64,000 nt of DNA from Bryum argenteum (lineage: Eukaryota; Streptophyta; Bryopsida; Bryales; Bryaceae). Below, in pieces: positions 11,129-23,339 of the stretch (the stretch's first letter is position 1; the number at the start of each line of letters is the position of its first letter). The position numbers were made by a program, and so were the translations under genes. Below the pieces are notes generated by a model. The model was not told the origin of the DNA. It searched no databases and saw only the letters and a program-made list of their open reading frames with translations. The stretch is from NCBI GenBank assembly GCA_037043015.1, contig CM073322.1:25510364-25574363 (forward strand). Reading direction: 5' to 3'.

Positions 11129-14100
11129 AAACAAACAAACTTAGTTTCTCCGCATCATGTTTTCACAAAAGTTTAAAATGATGACTTCGGGGAGTGCAAT
11201 AATGACTATAGAATGGTTCACCTGTACATTCGAAAGTCTCGGGACCCAATGCGTCCAATAAGATATCGTTCATGTGGAGGAACAAACGGCACGGGCACGG
11301 GTTTGACACATACAAAGACGAGGATTTGATGAAACGCAGGCAGGTTAGTGGCGAAGTGGGAAAAGATGGCGGGCACGCCCGTCACGAGCTCCGTGTAGAT
11401 CAAGCCAATGCCGGGAACGCGGACGATGCCAAGGTTTGGTCCGAGTGTAAGTAAGCATTTCATCGAGACTTTGTTCTCGAGATCGTGTTCGTACTTCTTG
11501 ATTGTGCCGTAGTGCCAGACGTACATGATGCATATGAACACGCTCGCGAGTACTAATGAAACCCATCCTCCTTGTCTGACCTTGAATAACGCTGACGATA
11601 AATACAAAGTCTCGAGGGAGCCGAAAATGAGAAGGAAGGCTCCCGCCATGATGATGTTGCGTTCCCACACTATGGCTATCACCAATGTTGTCAAAAATGT
11701 TGTCACCAACATCACCACTATCACACAAATTCCTGGAAAATCATCCAACCATACAATATATGAGTTTTACAATAATGCCTTTTTCTTTTATGGATAACCT
11801 TTCTATTGTTTTCCTATCAGTTGCCAACTTAAGCACAAGTAACAATATAAACTGTAACATGAATAACAATGAAAAGCTTTACGTTCCCACTATTGCATGT
11901 GGTAGTTTTTTTCAGAACAAGATATTATCACCAGATAAAAAGCTTTGAACTTGCAACATATGTGAATGATATAAAAGTTCTTCTTTGTATGATTGTTTTT
12001 TAAAATTGCATGCTACATCAATATTATTGATAAAATGATGGATTAATCTTGTTATCTAGTTTTTGTAAGTTTATTACAAAACCGTTTATATTCATGAATT
12101 AAATTCATGTAGATGAAGTATCTAAGTATCTTACACTTTGAGTTTATCAATACTAATCTTTGCACTATTGAAGGTTTTTGAAGATGGATACAAGTGCGAC
12201 AACAAGGAGTCGAATATGACTTGTTTGCTTACCATAAGCATTGCCGATTTGGATAGTGTTTTGAAATCCAATTGTAACGCTCAAACTCAAAACGAACATA
12301 ATCCAATTAACTTCAGGGATGTAGATTTGTCCGTAAATTGTCTTTGAAGTGTGAACGACTTTCATCCAAGGGATGAATCCCAATGCATGACATTGCCTCA
12401 CAATTGAGAAGGTTGCACTAATAACAGCTTGGCTTCCGACCACCGACACCAACATGGCTGCACACATGTAAATAGCCTTAAGAACATGTATCAATTGGAT
12501 TGACCTTAATCTTAGGTTCACACCCAAATGTACATCTCATCTAAATTGTGTTTAACAAATGAATAGGAATTTTGTCTCATGAGACAACACTAGTTAAACT
12601 GGCACAATTATGTCATGTGCCATTTTGTCACACCAAAATCTGCATTTGCATGCATGCACAACGGTAGACTCTATAATATCTTGATTCTATATGACATCAC
12701 TCATATTCATATAATATCATTCATATTCATATAATATCATTCATATTCAGTAATATCACCTTCAAATTCTATAAAGTCACCTAGTTTCTAGACTACCATT
12801 CGCAAAGTTGGAGAGTGCCATTTTAGCAGAATAACCACATTTTAAACTGAATTGGAGTTAAAGTTCCAAGTATGTTCGCAAAGTTTTCATTTATAGCATA
12901 AATGATTGCAATTTATACAAAACACATGAGGACAACAAAGACTTCCAGAAAAGGGAAAAGAAACATACTTACCCGAGATGAAGACGGGATAGAATAAAGG
13001 CTCTGCATACAATTTCATCAATTTAGTAAGTCCATATTCATAAAGTCTAAAGAAAACCTCATTTAAAATCCTAAAGAAACATAACATATGGAAGAAAATG
13101 TTAGCTCGTTTCACTTACTTGGGATAGAATTGAAAAAGCCATGTTCAACATCAGCAGGGTTTTTTGACAGGTATGCAGCTTGGCCTAGATATCCCAAGAC
13201 TAAACTTGGGTACATAACGCATGTGAAAGCAACCTGCAATCCATCACCAACATGATTCAGACCCCAAATCTTTAACTCACACACGTGAAATGAACATAAA
13301 ATTCCCTTAAGTTGAAAAGAGTGAATGATATCATTAGCTTGACCTTGATGGATCTTTGAGAGAAGTGGCCCAAATCTGCGTACATCGCCTCTGAACCTGC
13401 ATGCACGAATCCAATCCAAATCTGATTAGACTTCTGCTGGTTAGAATACAATGCAATCTTAGAACCAACTGACAACTTGAAGATTCATCTGGACTGAATC
13501 ATACAATCTTCTACACATGTGTAGCAACTAAACAGAAAGCCACACTCGAAGTGAGTGGCAACTAGTGACTGATGCGTAACGCATACCGACACATGCGAAA
13601 TCAGAAATGAAACTAGACACGCCAAGTATGTAAAGGAACCAGCAACTTTTTCAAAGCTCAGTTTTGCGTAAGGAAACGGCAGGTAGGTAGGTACCAGTGA
13701 TGCAGAGGAGGACGCCTCCGAGCGAAATCCAGCCATCTCTGCCGGAAACTTTGAAGAAGTGGATGATGTAGTAGGGCGACAAGGCGCGGATGATGTGGGG
13801 ATTATACGTGATGAGATTGTACAAGCCGATGGTGCAGTTGCAGAACAGCCACACCAACACTATGGGCGCAAACAAGAAGGAGATTCGGTGCGTGCCGATC
13901 CGCTGCAGGCCGAACAGGAGCACCAATATGCAGCACGACACCAGCACCGCCACATCTGCACCCGAAGCATCACCATATATAAGCTTGAAACAATCATTCA
14001 CTCACTATCGCAGACAGACATGGTACCCTCCCCACAAGAAACCACGCTGTTTGCTACGACTATTTTGGAGACAATCAAGTATAGTAAACAATCATAAACA

Positions 14101-15561
14101 CCATAGTTTCTTGGTTTTCTAGAAGTGCCTCCAAAACCAAGTTCAGAATACTGTGAATTTCCTTTCGGGGGAGACTATTGAAACCAGGAGAACATGTTCA
14201 AAATACGTACTCTGGTGCAATTGAGGTGCCGCAACCGAGATCCCATTTGTGGCCGACAAAACTGCAGCACCCAATCAATAATTAGTTCAGACCCACGCTT
14301 GGACTCCACGCCGGTTACACTACTAGAACAGAGGGCCCATTGCGATAGTGTTCTTTTTTTGAAAGTTGCTGGCTCTCTTCACGGCAAGACTATTCCATTT
14401 CCTACCTAAGTTTCTATTCATAACAACAAGGTATGTCCTGAGATTTTTCTTCCTGTAGGGATAAATATGAGTTTGAAGTCATCTTCACAGGGCCCTACTT
14501 CAGCAAAATTATTAATATTCATGTGCTACTCGACAACTGACGTTGCGATTCAGCCTGTTCTTGAGTGGTCCAATTGCTAAATACATCAATGATCCGGACG
14601 CCACTAGTGGAAGATTAGGATGCCGGCAATGAGAAGTTTAGGACTGTGCGTACGTACCTGCGATGGAAGGAGTGAGGATGCCGTCGCCGATGACCATACC
14701 AGTGCCGACAAGGACAAGAACAAGAAGTCCAGTTCGCAAACAAGTATACTTCTCCAAAAGCTCCCGCACTTTCTCGCCGCGCGGTGTCGAAGCAGGCGGG
14801 TGCGCCACTTTGTAAGTCGAGAGCTCCGCGTCCCCCGTCTGCTGGTTCAGAATCACGGACAGCTTCGCGTGCCGGCACAGCAATGAATACAGAGCAAAAG
14901 TCCCACCTGCAAGCATGTGTCGATCAAGAATCGGTCAGTCCTTCCATTTAAAGTCCTTTTCGGGTACGAAAATTGAAGTACGAAAGAATCATAACTGCCA
15001 GGCCGGCAAGAATCCTGCAATCAGAAGAAACTGATTATCTAGCCTCTCCCTGCCCAGAAGAATCGAATCATCGATCAGCAATCGATGTAACCATAGTTAC
15101 AGACAAGTTGATCGACCGGTCCTTCCAAGAAGATGGGACTGAAGTTAGTCAGTTCGTTACCTTCGCCATTATCGTCGGCGCTGAGGACGATGATGGCGTA
15201 CTTGATGGCAGGCACTAAAGTCAGTGTCCAGAAAATCAGCGACAAGACGCCGTAAATCTCCGCCTCCGTCACATGGTTCCGCAAATCTCCGGAGAATGTG
15301 CTCCGGAACACGTACAGTGGCGATACCGCCAAATCTCCATACACTACTCCAAGGCTTTGATACGCTAGCAAGAGTACCACCGGCACAGACTGCTTGCTAG
15401 TACTACTACTCTGCAAACCCACCGATCGAACTGTCAGTAAAAACCTCCGATCGACCGAAACTTGCAGACACACTCCACTGTCAGTAAATTAAAGGTTTGA
15501 TCGCCCGAAACTTTAATTACTGCAAGTTCATTGATAGTTTACGAACCCCGGGAGCATCCAT
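10011..15561 (-). CDS. HAK/KUP/KT-family potassium transporter
   Basis: Predicted H+/K+ symporter of the plasma membrane or tonoplast. Twelve exons with GT-AG borders join in frame to 774 residues, the usual family length (about 780): 15561-15547, 15410-15161, 14906-14658, 14261-14211, 13955-13695, 13396-13344, 13233-13119, 13002-12973, 12457-12233, 11732-11222, 11005-10756, 10325-10011. Family blocks include [13 protein letters not shown] (about residues 19-31), [46 protein letters not shown] (about 162-169), [41 protein letters not shown], and the soluble tail with [10 protein letters not shown] and FLQRN. About twelve hydrophobic segments are visible. The start ATG lies in a 15-nt first coding exon. 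The usual GDLGTSPLYV motif reads [10 protein letters not shown] (residues 30-39). A MITE sits in intron 8. Confidence 0.93.
11096..11140. repeat. poly(A) then (CAAA)n tract in intron 10
   Basis: About 30 A residues followed by acaaacaaacaaac, inside the intron between exons 10 and 11 of the transporter. On the coding (minus) strand this is a T-rich tract. Confidence 0.9.
12595..12835. mobile_element. MITE family H copy in intron 8 of the transporter
   Basis: tcatgtgccattttgtcacaccaaaatctgcattt matches, in reverse, a block of the 20367-20635 element, and gagtgccattttagcag resembles that element's end. A direct repeat (tcattcatattcatataata, about three times) lies inside at 12690-12745. The exact borders are unclear. 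Confidence 0.5.
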
Positions 15562-17092
15562 GATGTCGACTTCGATCAAGCTAGCGTGGATTCATGAGAA
15601 AGGAGAGGCTGCCTGCAGCTTGATGGGAACCTTTGGTCGATGAGTAGTAGAGACTACTCCATGGCTGATGTTCGAGGAGGAGGTCCCTACAAAGAGAAAG
15701 GTTTTGGGGATTCCGCGGATTCTCTGTCACATACTTATATGTTTGAATGCAATCATGGTCCCATCTAGTAAAGCTGCCAAAGCTTCTTGAGAACTGCTTT
15801 CTTAAAAAAACTATTGAGAGTCCTGAGGAAGTTTTGAGTTGTACTATGATACTGGATATTGGCCACTTGGACTTGTTATCCCACTTTGAGCTTTTGTGTC
15901 AGAGTGGGAGCCTGCTCCTTAACTTACACCCTGTTTTCTAGCGATTTGTTTCGGTATTTTGAAGCATTAGAGAATGTGAATCTATTGTGGGAAGCTTGTC
16001 TCTTTGTTTTTGTAGTCAAACTGTGGTTTAGTTGACCGATCAGTGATGGTTCCGACCTAAAACAAAACGTGATTAAATGTTAGTCTATTGCTTGATTTGC
16101 TTTTGTGCCATTCATCGTTAAAGTGGTGCTATTCCATATGATGTTCCATTTTGCAAAAAAAAATTGTGGAGTGTAAGTGATTGTGCTATTTTGGTGTCAA
16201 ACCTCAACCATTCATCTACTCTACTTTGTCATAGAATATAGAGTGATTGTGATTTCCATTTCCTAGCTTACTTTTTATTGTAGAATCCATCATTTTTAAT
16301 TACGCCAATTTGCTGCACTAAAAGAAAATAAATTGAGGTTCGAATTGAGGTTCATCGAATAATTGAATTGAGGTTCATCTCAAAAAAGGACTTTAAGGGA
16401 CTCTAAGTTTGGAAAATTTTGAGTTCCATCCATAAAAGCTCCTAGGAGAAAAGTTGAAAAATGATGGAATGTGAATTTCAAGTGAACATCCTAGAACTTC
16501 AATATTCTATGTTTTATGCACAAGGAGCCTCAAGTTTACAATACTATTTGCATCACGTGGTGCAAAGTTCTACCACCAAGTATTAACATGGAGGTTGACT
16601 TTAAAGCATGGTTGACAATTTGCTATTCATCACATTGGACACTTTGGATGAATTTACATCTTGGCCTTATGATCAGGTCAATCTAAAGGTGATAAATAAA
16701 ATTATCTGTCCAATGTGTCCAATAATAACTTGTCTAATGTGACAACCCTACTTTTAGGTACCTTAACACCATCGGTCCTTTGCTAGTTTAAGGTCATTAT
16801 GGATCAACCATCCAAAGAAATTATAGGTTAGGATAAAATGAAATATGAATTAGACTCGGCAACGCTACCTATAGGTGATTCACTCCATTGACGCTGACGG
16901 GAGATCGAGCACCAAGATGTGCTCCATAGCAACAAAAGCACCTTGCACACTGCGCAATATAACAACTCAAGCAACCAAACTTAACATAAATATAATTACT
17001 AGAGCCATTATAAAAATAAATCAATGAGCATTACTTTTTAAAATAGGTTCTTTTATCATTAATTTCAAATCAAGATCTAGAGAAGTTCACTC
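15562..17092. other. 5' flank of the transporter gene and intergenic DNA
   Basis: It holds the transporter promoter (minus) next to 15561. A minus-strand TATA-like catataagta lies near 15735-15745. Beyond about 15.8 kb no gene is seen. Blocks near 16110-16210 (tgtgccatt, tgctattttggtgtca) weakly resemble MITE family H. Confidence 0.45.
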
Positions 17093-17511
17093 TTAACCCT
17101 TAAGCGCCCACGGTGTCATTTTTCGACATTTTGGATGTGAGGCTCCGTCTTTGGTGCACAACCCCGCTTTCATCCGCCGTTTTTTTTGCTCAACTCCTCG
17201 GTGGACTTACTCTACTCCCTCCTTGGATAAATAGTAAAAACCTTGATCCTCAATTTGTGAGAGTCGGCGAAAGAGATTTTTCATGAAAGTTTTGGTGGTG
17301 TGATCTTCACCCCTTTTTTGCATGGATCTTGAAATCCATACCTCCAAATGGCATGCAACTTGGTGGTCATACTAATTGTCATGCTCCAAAGAAGATCCTA
17401 CGGTTGGATTTTCCATTTTCATCTTTTATTTGTTTTTACGCAGTTTTGAAAAAATCAGCATTATTACCAATTGTTAGGAGCTTTGCCCCCCCTTGGGCGT
17501 TTAGGGGTTAA
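17093..17511 (+). mobile_element. TTAA element family A, copy 2 (complete)
   Basis: Bounded by TTAA at 17093-17096 and 17508-17511. The body is 411 bp with inverted ends CCCTTAAGCGCCCA and (reversed) CCCCTAAACGCCCA. Non-coding. It is the inverted, near full-length match of 5693-6121 and contains gatcctacggttgg. Confidence 0.88.
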
Positions 17512-18598
17512 CTTGGCTTCTCTCATTTTTCACAAAATTTTATTGACCATGGTCATGGAAAGTTCATGAGGAATTCGGTTGGCATGCAATTCACATACGC
17601 ATGTGTGATGTTACCATGCTACGGATTGAATCGAACACACGACAAAATGCCGCTGATAAAGATGGTGGTGTCATTAAATCCGTGGACAAAGATGGTGACA
17701 TTTTAACATTCCATGGTCCACCACCACCACTACGGTACATTCAAGAGCAAAATAGTGCAAGTCTAGTGTCTCCTTTTCTCCGCATGTGAATTCTCCCACC
17801 TCTATGAGTCTATGTATGTATATGCCTCCCCTTACTAGGTTGGATATTATTATAGACGTTGACTTGTGGGTCAAAGGTGGCCCATGACTTTGAAAGGCTT
17901 CTGTAAAGCTTTCCTCTCCCCCATTGTTTTATGACTTTCTACTGAATGGTGGTTCATGCGGTTGAGTGTCCAGATGGCTTTTGAATGTTCATGCGGAGAT
18001 CCAAAGTGTTGGTTTCCTGTCAATATGCCACAATTTCAGAAAAACGGACGGTGAGTTTTTTCGCTTTGTGCAACATGTTCATATCTTGATCAAGCCTTTA
18101 AGGACGAGAGGGCCCAAAAGTGGTCGATTTTGATGCATTTTGCAATTTTGGAGAACGTACACACCATCTTGTTTTTAATCTTGAAACATGATATGATGTT
18201 ACTCGAAACTTACGGGTGCTTGGGATGAACATTTAGGTCTCAACATGGAGTTACAAGAGCGTTTTCGAGACCACTTTCAAGGAAAAGTACGTGGTGTAGT
18301 GATTTGACATGATAAATTTTCCTTAATTGGGACATATTAAAGTCTTGGTTGTGTGCTACGTCTTTAAATGGTTAACCTTCACAATTCCTAGATGTTTGCA
18401 ATAAAAAAAATTGTTGGCTTTGACGTACTTCTTTGGTGGCACAAGAGTTGAATCTTTTTTGAGTGTAGTACATTAAAGAAGTAAATGTAAGATCTCAAAG
18501 TTCCCTCTGCAAAGTATCATCTTCAATTTTCTTGATTGGAATAAGTGTTGAATTTGTATTGTAGGAGATTATGATAATTTTTATTCACTACTTTCTTG
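17512..18598. other. intergenic, no gene seen
   Basis: About 1.1 kb, no supported gene or recognised repeat. Confidence 0.5.
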
Positions 18599-18720
18599 AG
18601 ATAGATAGATAGAAACTCCGGTCCCTTTCTAAGGGGCCGGCGTGAATGAAGTGTCCGTTCGTAATGCTAATATCCCGATGGCCACCGGACAAGGGGAAAT
18701 TAGAACAATGTAGTACTTTC
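18599..18720 (+). repeat. SINE-like short repeat family D, copy 1
   Basis: About 120 bp starting with a GATA tract and then gaaactccggtccctttct. It carries the conserved core ggccggcgtgaatgaagtgt and ends near aacaatgtagtacttt. The same core recurs at 25.1, 32.7, 42.6, 49.1, 55.8 and 58.6 kb in both orientations. Confidence 0.8.
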
Positions 18721-19150
18721 TTAACTATGTTTTGCATTGCTGTGAAACTTTCATGCTTCCATATTTTCCTTCCAAGTTTTGTACAAAACTTCCTACCGTA
18801 TCCAATTTATACAATCTGAGCCTTATTTATAAATAAAGAGATCTCTAACTCTCACCATGTCCCATAACTATGATTTGAGACTGTTATATATCATCAAAAG
18901 TTTTAATATGACAAATCTTAGACTAGCCATTTTGATTCTACCTCGTATTGTCCCCTCAAGAATTATTGAATAATTATACTCTTTTGTCTTTGAAAAACAT
19001 CAAGATATGGTTCAATCACTTGTCTCACAAAAAATCCAAGATTAAATGTTGATGAACAGCCTCAATTATATTTCAAGACCCACTTTCTAAAAACCTCGGC
19101 AAAGAGAATCCAACAATTTCGGCAAATCAAGAGTACTAGTTGTGCATGAA
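18721..19150. other. intergenic, no gene seen
   Basis: About 430 bp, nothing supported. Confidence 0.5.
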
Positions 19151-19418
19151 TTAACCCCTAACTCTCCTTAAAACCCAAAACGGGTCTTGGAGGTTCCCGC
19201 AGGAAAAAAACTCAGCCAATTTTGACCATTATAATCTCACAAATGAGAAAGAATGAACGGTTCAAATTTGGTATGTGAGAAAAATGTCAAGTAAACTTTG
19301 AGATCTTACGGTTGAATCTTTAAAATAATGCTTGGATTGAGATTTTTTGAGCTGAATCTAAAGAAAGGTCAAGTTTTGTGACTTAGACCATTTTGCAACA
19401 AGGAGAGTTAGGGGTTAA
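19151..19418. mobile_element. TTAA element family F, copy 1 (complete)
   Basis: A 260-bp non-coding body between TTAA at 19151-19154 and 19415-19418, with a perfect terminal inverted repeat CCCCTAACTCTCCTT. It contains ataatctcacaaatgag, aacggttcaaattt and agatcttacggttgaa, a module shared with family B. A partial inverted copy lies at 42.0 kb. Confidence 0.88.
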
Positions 19419-20249
19419 AATCCTTCTTTTTGCATTTTCTTGCCTTGCACATTTGGTTTGTTTCAACAACCAAAGACTGGAATACGATTCATTCTAATCT
19501 ACTATTGCAATTTTCATTTTGGTGTACAAACATGGACATGATTGATCTAGCCGAAATTACAAACCTAAAATTTTTCAAGGAACTTGTCGAATTCTCCTTT
19601 CACCTGCAAAAAGACTTCAGATCAAGCAAGTAAGTGCCCTAAGTCCAAGTTTTCTGCAGCCCACTTCAGAAAAAAAAAAAAAAAAATAGCAGGGGCCATT
19701 TGCATTCCCTTCATTGCAACACTTCACCAGAAATGCAAGTTTGTCAAATGAAAGTCCTCTTCACGATGACTATATTGTTGCATTACTAGGACCCATTTAC
19801 ATACGGTGTAAAAGGTCACCAGTTGGTCAAGAATTTCATCTTCAACCAATCGGGTGTAAAAGGTCACCGGTCATTTTCAACCAATCGGGTGTAAAAGGCC
19901 ACCGGTCGGTCAAGAGTTTCATTTTCAACCAATTGGGTTTCGATAACCTCAATTTCAACCGATCACATTTGAGAGTTTTTCCTTAATTTCTTGACCAATG
20001 GACTCCTTTACCACAGTGAGATGAATACAATGTCAAAAGATTCAACCAGTCTCTCTACTAAGCGAATCTTGAGGATTGATAAGTTGGTAGACTTTGTTAT
20101 GTACTCTCATTGGTTGTCATACGTGTTATCTTCCTCTTTTGTATTTACCAGAAAATCTCGAGTGTTCACTACCATACATTATCGCTTTGTAACTAGTTTT
20201 CACGAGTAGCTCTGCAATTGTAGACTTGTTGCAACAACGATAACACTAG
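19419..20249. other. intergenic with short direct repeats
   Basis: No gene seen. Near 19800-19950 the phrase ggtgtaaaaggtcaccggtc (variants) recurs three times, alternating with ttcaaccaatcgg: a small tandem array. Confidence 0.55.
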
Positions 20250-20508
20250 CCCTTGAATGTTCCTAGTGTCAAAAAACTGTTCTTTTGGATGAAGGACAGA
20301 GACTTTGAAGAGCTATAACTTCTTCAACGAGACTCCGTTTTTGAGAAGATCGCTTGGGTAGGACCCCAATTTTGTTAAAATAGCATTAATTCGGTAAAAT
20401 GGTACACCTCAACCTTTTTAACTACGGTTCAAAAACCATGTGATATAATAGACTCTGCGGGTGATATTAGGGAAAATGAGTGACAATGTATATAAAGGAG
20501 TGCTATCA

Positions 20509-20542
<34 letters not shown>

Positions 20543-21440
20543 TCATATCACAACATACACCATTTTGTATGAGCACAAATGTAAGATTTGGTGTGACAAA
20601 ATGACACATGGCATAGTGCCATTTTAACAAAATTGAGCTTGTTGAGTGTTAAATCAAGTTTAGTTTGTGTGGTGAAAATTGCAGACCCATACAATAAAGT
20701 ATATGAATCAATAGCAAGCACTTTAGTGAAGGCACCGCACCTTCTGTATTTGGGATTCCTTCCATGGAGCATGGTTTACCATTGCAAGCTAATTATATTA
20801 AATCGAAGATAGTTTTTCACAAATTTCTTTTACATAAATCTAATCTTTAGATGCATCCTACCAAATTTCTAGTTGCAAGTTTTTTGATCCAGATAACTTT
20901 GGTATTGGATTTGCAATGATGGTTCTACAAGAAATTAAATGAATAAAGAGATGATTTTTGAGGAGCTAGATCTCCTTCATCCACCATTAGATTGTAACTT
21001 TATTTTTTGGAATGAGTTTCAATCATTATCCACTTTTAGTGGTAGAAATATCAACCCAATCAAAGATGTATTGAAGATAGGGCATGGATTTGAGTGCAAA
21101 GGGTCTACTTTTGGACTATTCATCTTTGTAAATCGTAGAGCAGTTTTCACCATTAGAAGGCTACTATCTGAGCAAAAATCCTTTTTTGATGAATTTTTTT
21201 GGTAAGAATGTGTTTCTGAAATGAAGATGAAAAACTCCATACATTGTGATTTTAACTTTTATGCAACTTTTATGTTGGTAGTATTCTCACTTAAAAATGA
21301 ATATGATGGAATCTTTTAGACTATTTTGCTCACTAATACATTTCGATCTCACAATCAATGAGGTCTCATGAGTCAAGATTTGGTCCCATGACATTCAACA
21401 AGTCTATCACAAGTTTGTACAGTTGGGATCTAAAGTGCTT
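20250..21440 (+). mobile_element. Repeat family G, copy 1
   Basis: Long AT-rich non-coding repeat. It matches 57606-58400 (same orientation) and 33620-34490 (inverted), for example agctataacttcttcaacga, gtttagtttgtgtggtgaaa, ttaccattgcaagctaatta and gggtctacttttggac. The left end reads tagcccttgaatgttccta, where copy 3 has TTAA followed by cccttcacgtcccc, so the TTAA here appears mutated. A MITE of family H is inserted at 20367-20635. Confidence 0.65.
20367..20635. mobile_element. MITE family H nested in repeat G
   Basis: Terminal inverted repeat of 19 bp with one mismatch: caattttgttaaaatagca at 20367 and tgccattttaacaaaattg ending at 20635. It interrupts sequence that is continuous in the other G copies. 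It contains a 30-bp poly(A) tract at 20510-20539. Related sequence lies in the transporter's intron 8. Confidence 0.7.
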
Positions 21441-21913
21441 GCCTTCTTTTTCATCTTTGAGATTTGTTTTTTGAATGTGCTTTCGGCTTAAAATACCCAA
21501 AGAACGTATTAGGGCTAGATGTTGTTACGAACGTGATTTTATAACTCTATTTCTAGTCTTTGTGAACTATATAGTTGGTTGCAGTAAACGAGTTCTACAT
21601 ATTGTTTATACACATTTATGAAAACACAATTCTAAGATTCAAAGGTTCATTGTGACTTACCTAATTTATTTTTTTTGGGAAAAACTCCATGACAAGCATA
21701 GTATGATCCCTAGAGCAAGGGACCAAAAAATGACTTTTGAGATATGTGATTCTAATGTAGTGGTGGTAAGTTCCTCTCTAGGTTGTGGTAAGAGAAAAGT
21801 TACAAGGAGTGGGTGTCATTCTAATGTAGTCTTTCTAACACTTGAGATGTGAGTCAACAACAAAGTTTGGTATACTCTCACTTCCATGTAGTCACACTTT
21901 AGGTGGTTGTTAG
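21441..21913. other. intergenic, no gene seen
   Basis: Nothing supported. The phrase gtggt(a)agttcc...ttctaatgtagt is duplicated near 21750 and 21820. Confidence 0.45.
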
Positions 21914-22833
21914 CCTGGGTTAGAGCGGATGGAATGCTTTACGAGTTCATTCAGAGCAGCGGAATAGTTTCTTAGGGCAACATGGAAGGAATGCAACTGA
22001 GGACCCAACTCGGTTCTCGAAAGAAGGGTTTCGGCTGAATACCACGGTATCGTTAGAGTCGGGGAGGAGAAGTTCTTGCTTTCTATCTGTAGAATCTTTG
22101 GTAGAATATAGATATCGAGGATGATGGTGAGGAAGGCTACGTTGTGCTAAAGAGGCGTCGCTGGTGGCTCTGTGACTCGGATCGAACGAGGTTGTCAAGG
22201 TATGGTGTAAACGTCCGAAATCCAAGCTCCGGTTACTCTGATACCGCGGAGAACGTTGTGAAGATAAAGACACAGAGTGGAGGTCGAGGGGTTAGGTTTC
22301 TGGCCATGGCCACTAAGCAAACACAGCAAGCAGGCAGAGAGAGGGAGAGAGAGAGAGATTCAATAGGAGAGAGAGAGAGAGTAATTGGCTCTTGGCCTTT
22401 GCATTCATGCCACGGAATTTGAGTGCATTGGAGGATCGATTGAGCTAGCCTGAAAATCTACTTCTATTGTAATTACTACGAGTGTCTCTTCTCCTATTTT
22501 CTACTGCTTATATCCTATGTTGCACCGTAGAGGTCCTGGAAATCGGGCGGTGCCCTTATCTGAAGTGTCGTGGTATCCTCGGTCAGCAGCTATCGCCTCC
22601 GCCTTGGTCGCCATGGTGCCCTATTTGGTGGCTATGGCCTCCGTCAAGTGTGCCGTGGTTGCCCTGTTGCCGTTATTGCTCCCACCTTGGTCGCCGTGGT
22701 TGCCATGTGATGTCAGTTGGGTAACAGTGGCACACCCTCTATAACACTTAGATAGTGCTAATCACAAAGGCCCACGCAAGCCCTAATTCTTGAAACATCC
22801 CTTCAATGTAAATCCTAGCATGCTAGGCTCACA
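21914..22833 (-). mobile_element. LTR retrotransposon fragment: one LTR plus leader
   Basis: On the minus strand 22833-22257 starts TGTGAGCC and ends TTCACA (TGTGA/TCACA borders, about 577 bp). It has a TATA-like gatataagcag near 22505 and a GA-rich microsatellite at 22337-22382. About 11 bases downstream lies ggtatcagagt, close to the common plant primer-binding site tggtatcagagc. The leader (22250-21914) has no intact gag. No second LTR or pol was found, so this is a truncated copy. The borders are inferred. Confidence 0.55.
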
Positions 22834-23339
22834 CATTGCCCCCTCCCTTCATACACCTTACTCTTTGTTGTCCATTTTCCATTCTTGTCTGAAGCTTTTG
22901 GACCCTTAATTCTATTTTTTGTTGATTCTCTTAGCAAAGTGATTTTTGCGCCGTTGGGTTCTACCATTTTTTTGGTCCATCTAAAATTAGGTTATTTTTG
23001 GTATATCTCGTATTTTTGGGGCTATTATTACTTCGAAAATCAAAGTCTTAACATCCGGGGGCTTGATCCGCACTTAGATCATTGCTCGCACCCCTACAAA
23101 ATTATCCGCTTCCAACAACACCTCGTATGCCCCGGTCCGACCGGCAGTGCCCAAGATCATAATGTCATGCACGCACAAACAAACAAACAAACTACCTCTT
23201 TACATAATAGATCATGGAATGTGACATTACAAGAATTCAAGTGTGTACCTAGAAACAATCTCAACTCCTGAAGTTGAAAGCCCTCAAAAACTCCAAAACT
23301 CCTGGAAACCACCTCCTTTCAATGCAAGATGAAAATTTT
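22834..23339. other. intergenic, no gene seen
   Basis: A slightly GC-richer patch at 23050-23170 reads open on both strands for short stretches but resembles no known domain. Confidence 0.4.

Noticed and set aside
20939..21205. 88-residue ORF in repeat G copy 1
   Set aside because: The frame is not kept in the two other G copies, so it is not evidence of a protein.
22482..22744. 80-residue Trp/Pro-rich frames near 22.5 kb
   Set aside because: They lie within the inferred LTR and result from repeated ccttggtcgccatggt-like phrases.
23040..23190. GC-richer patch with short open frames
   Set aside because: No recognisable domain, start or splice context; possibly a decayed retroelement piece, but not supportable.
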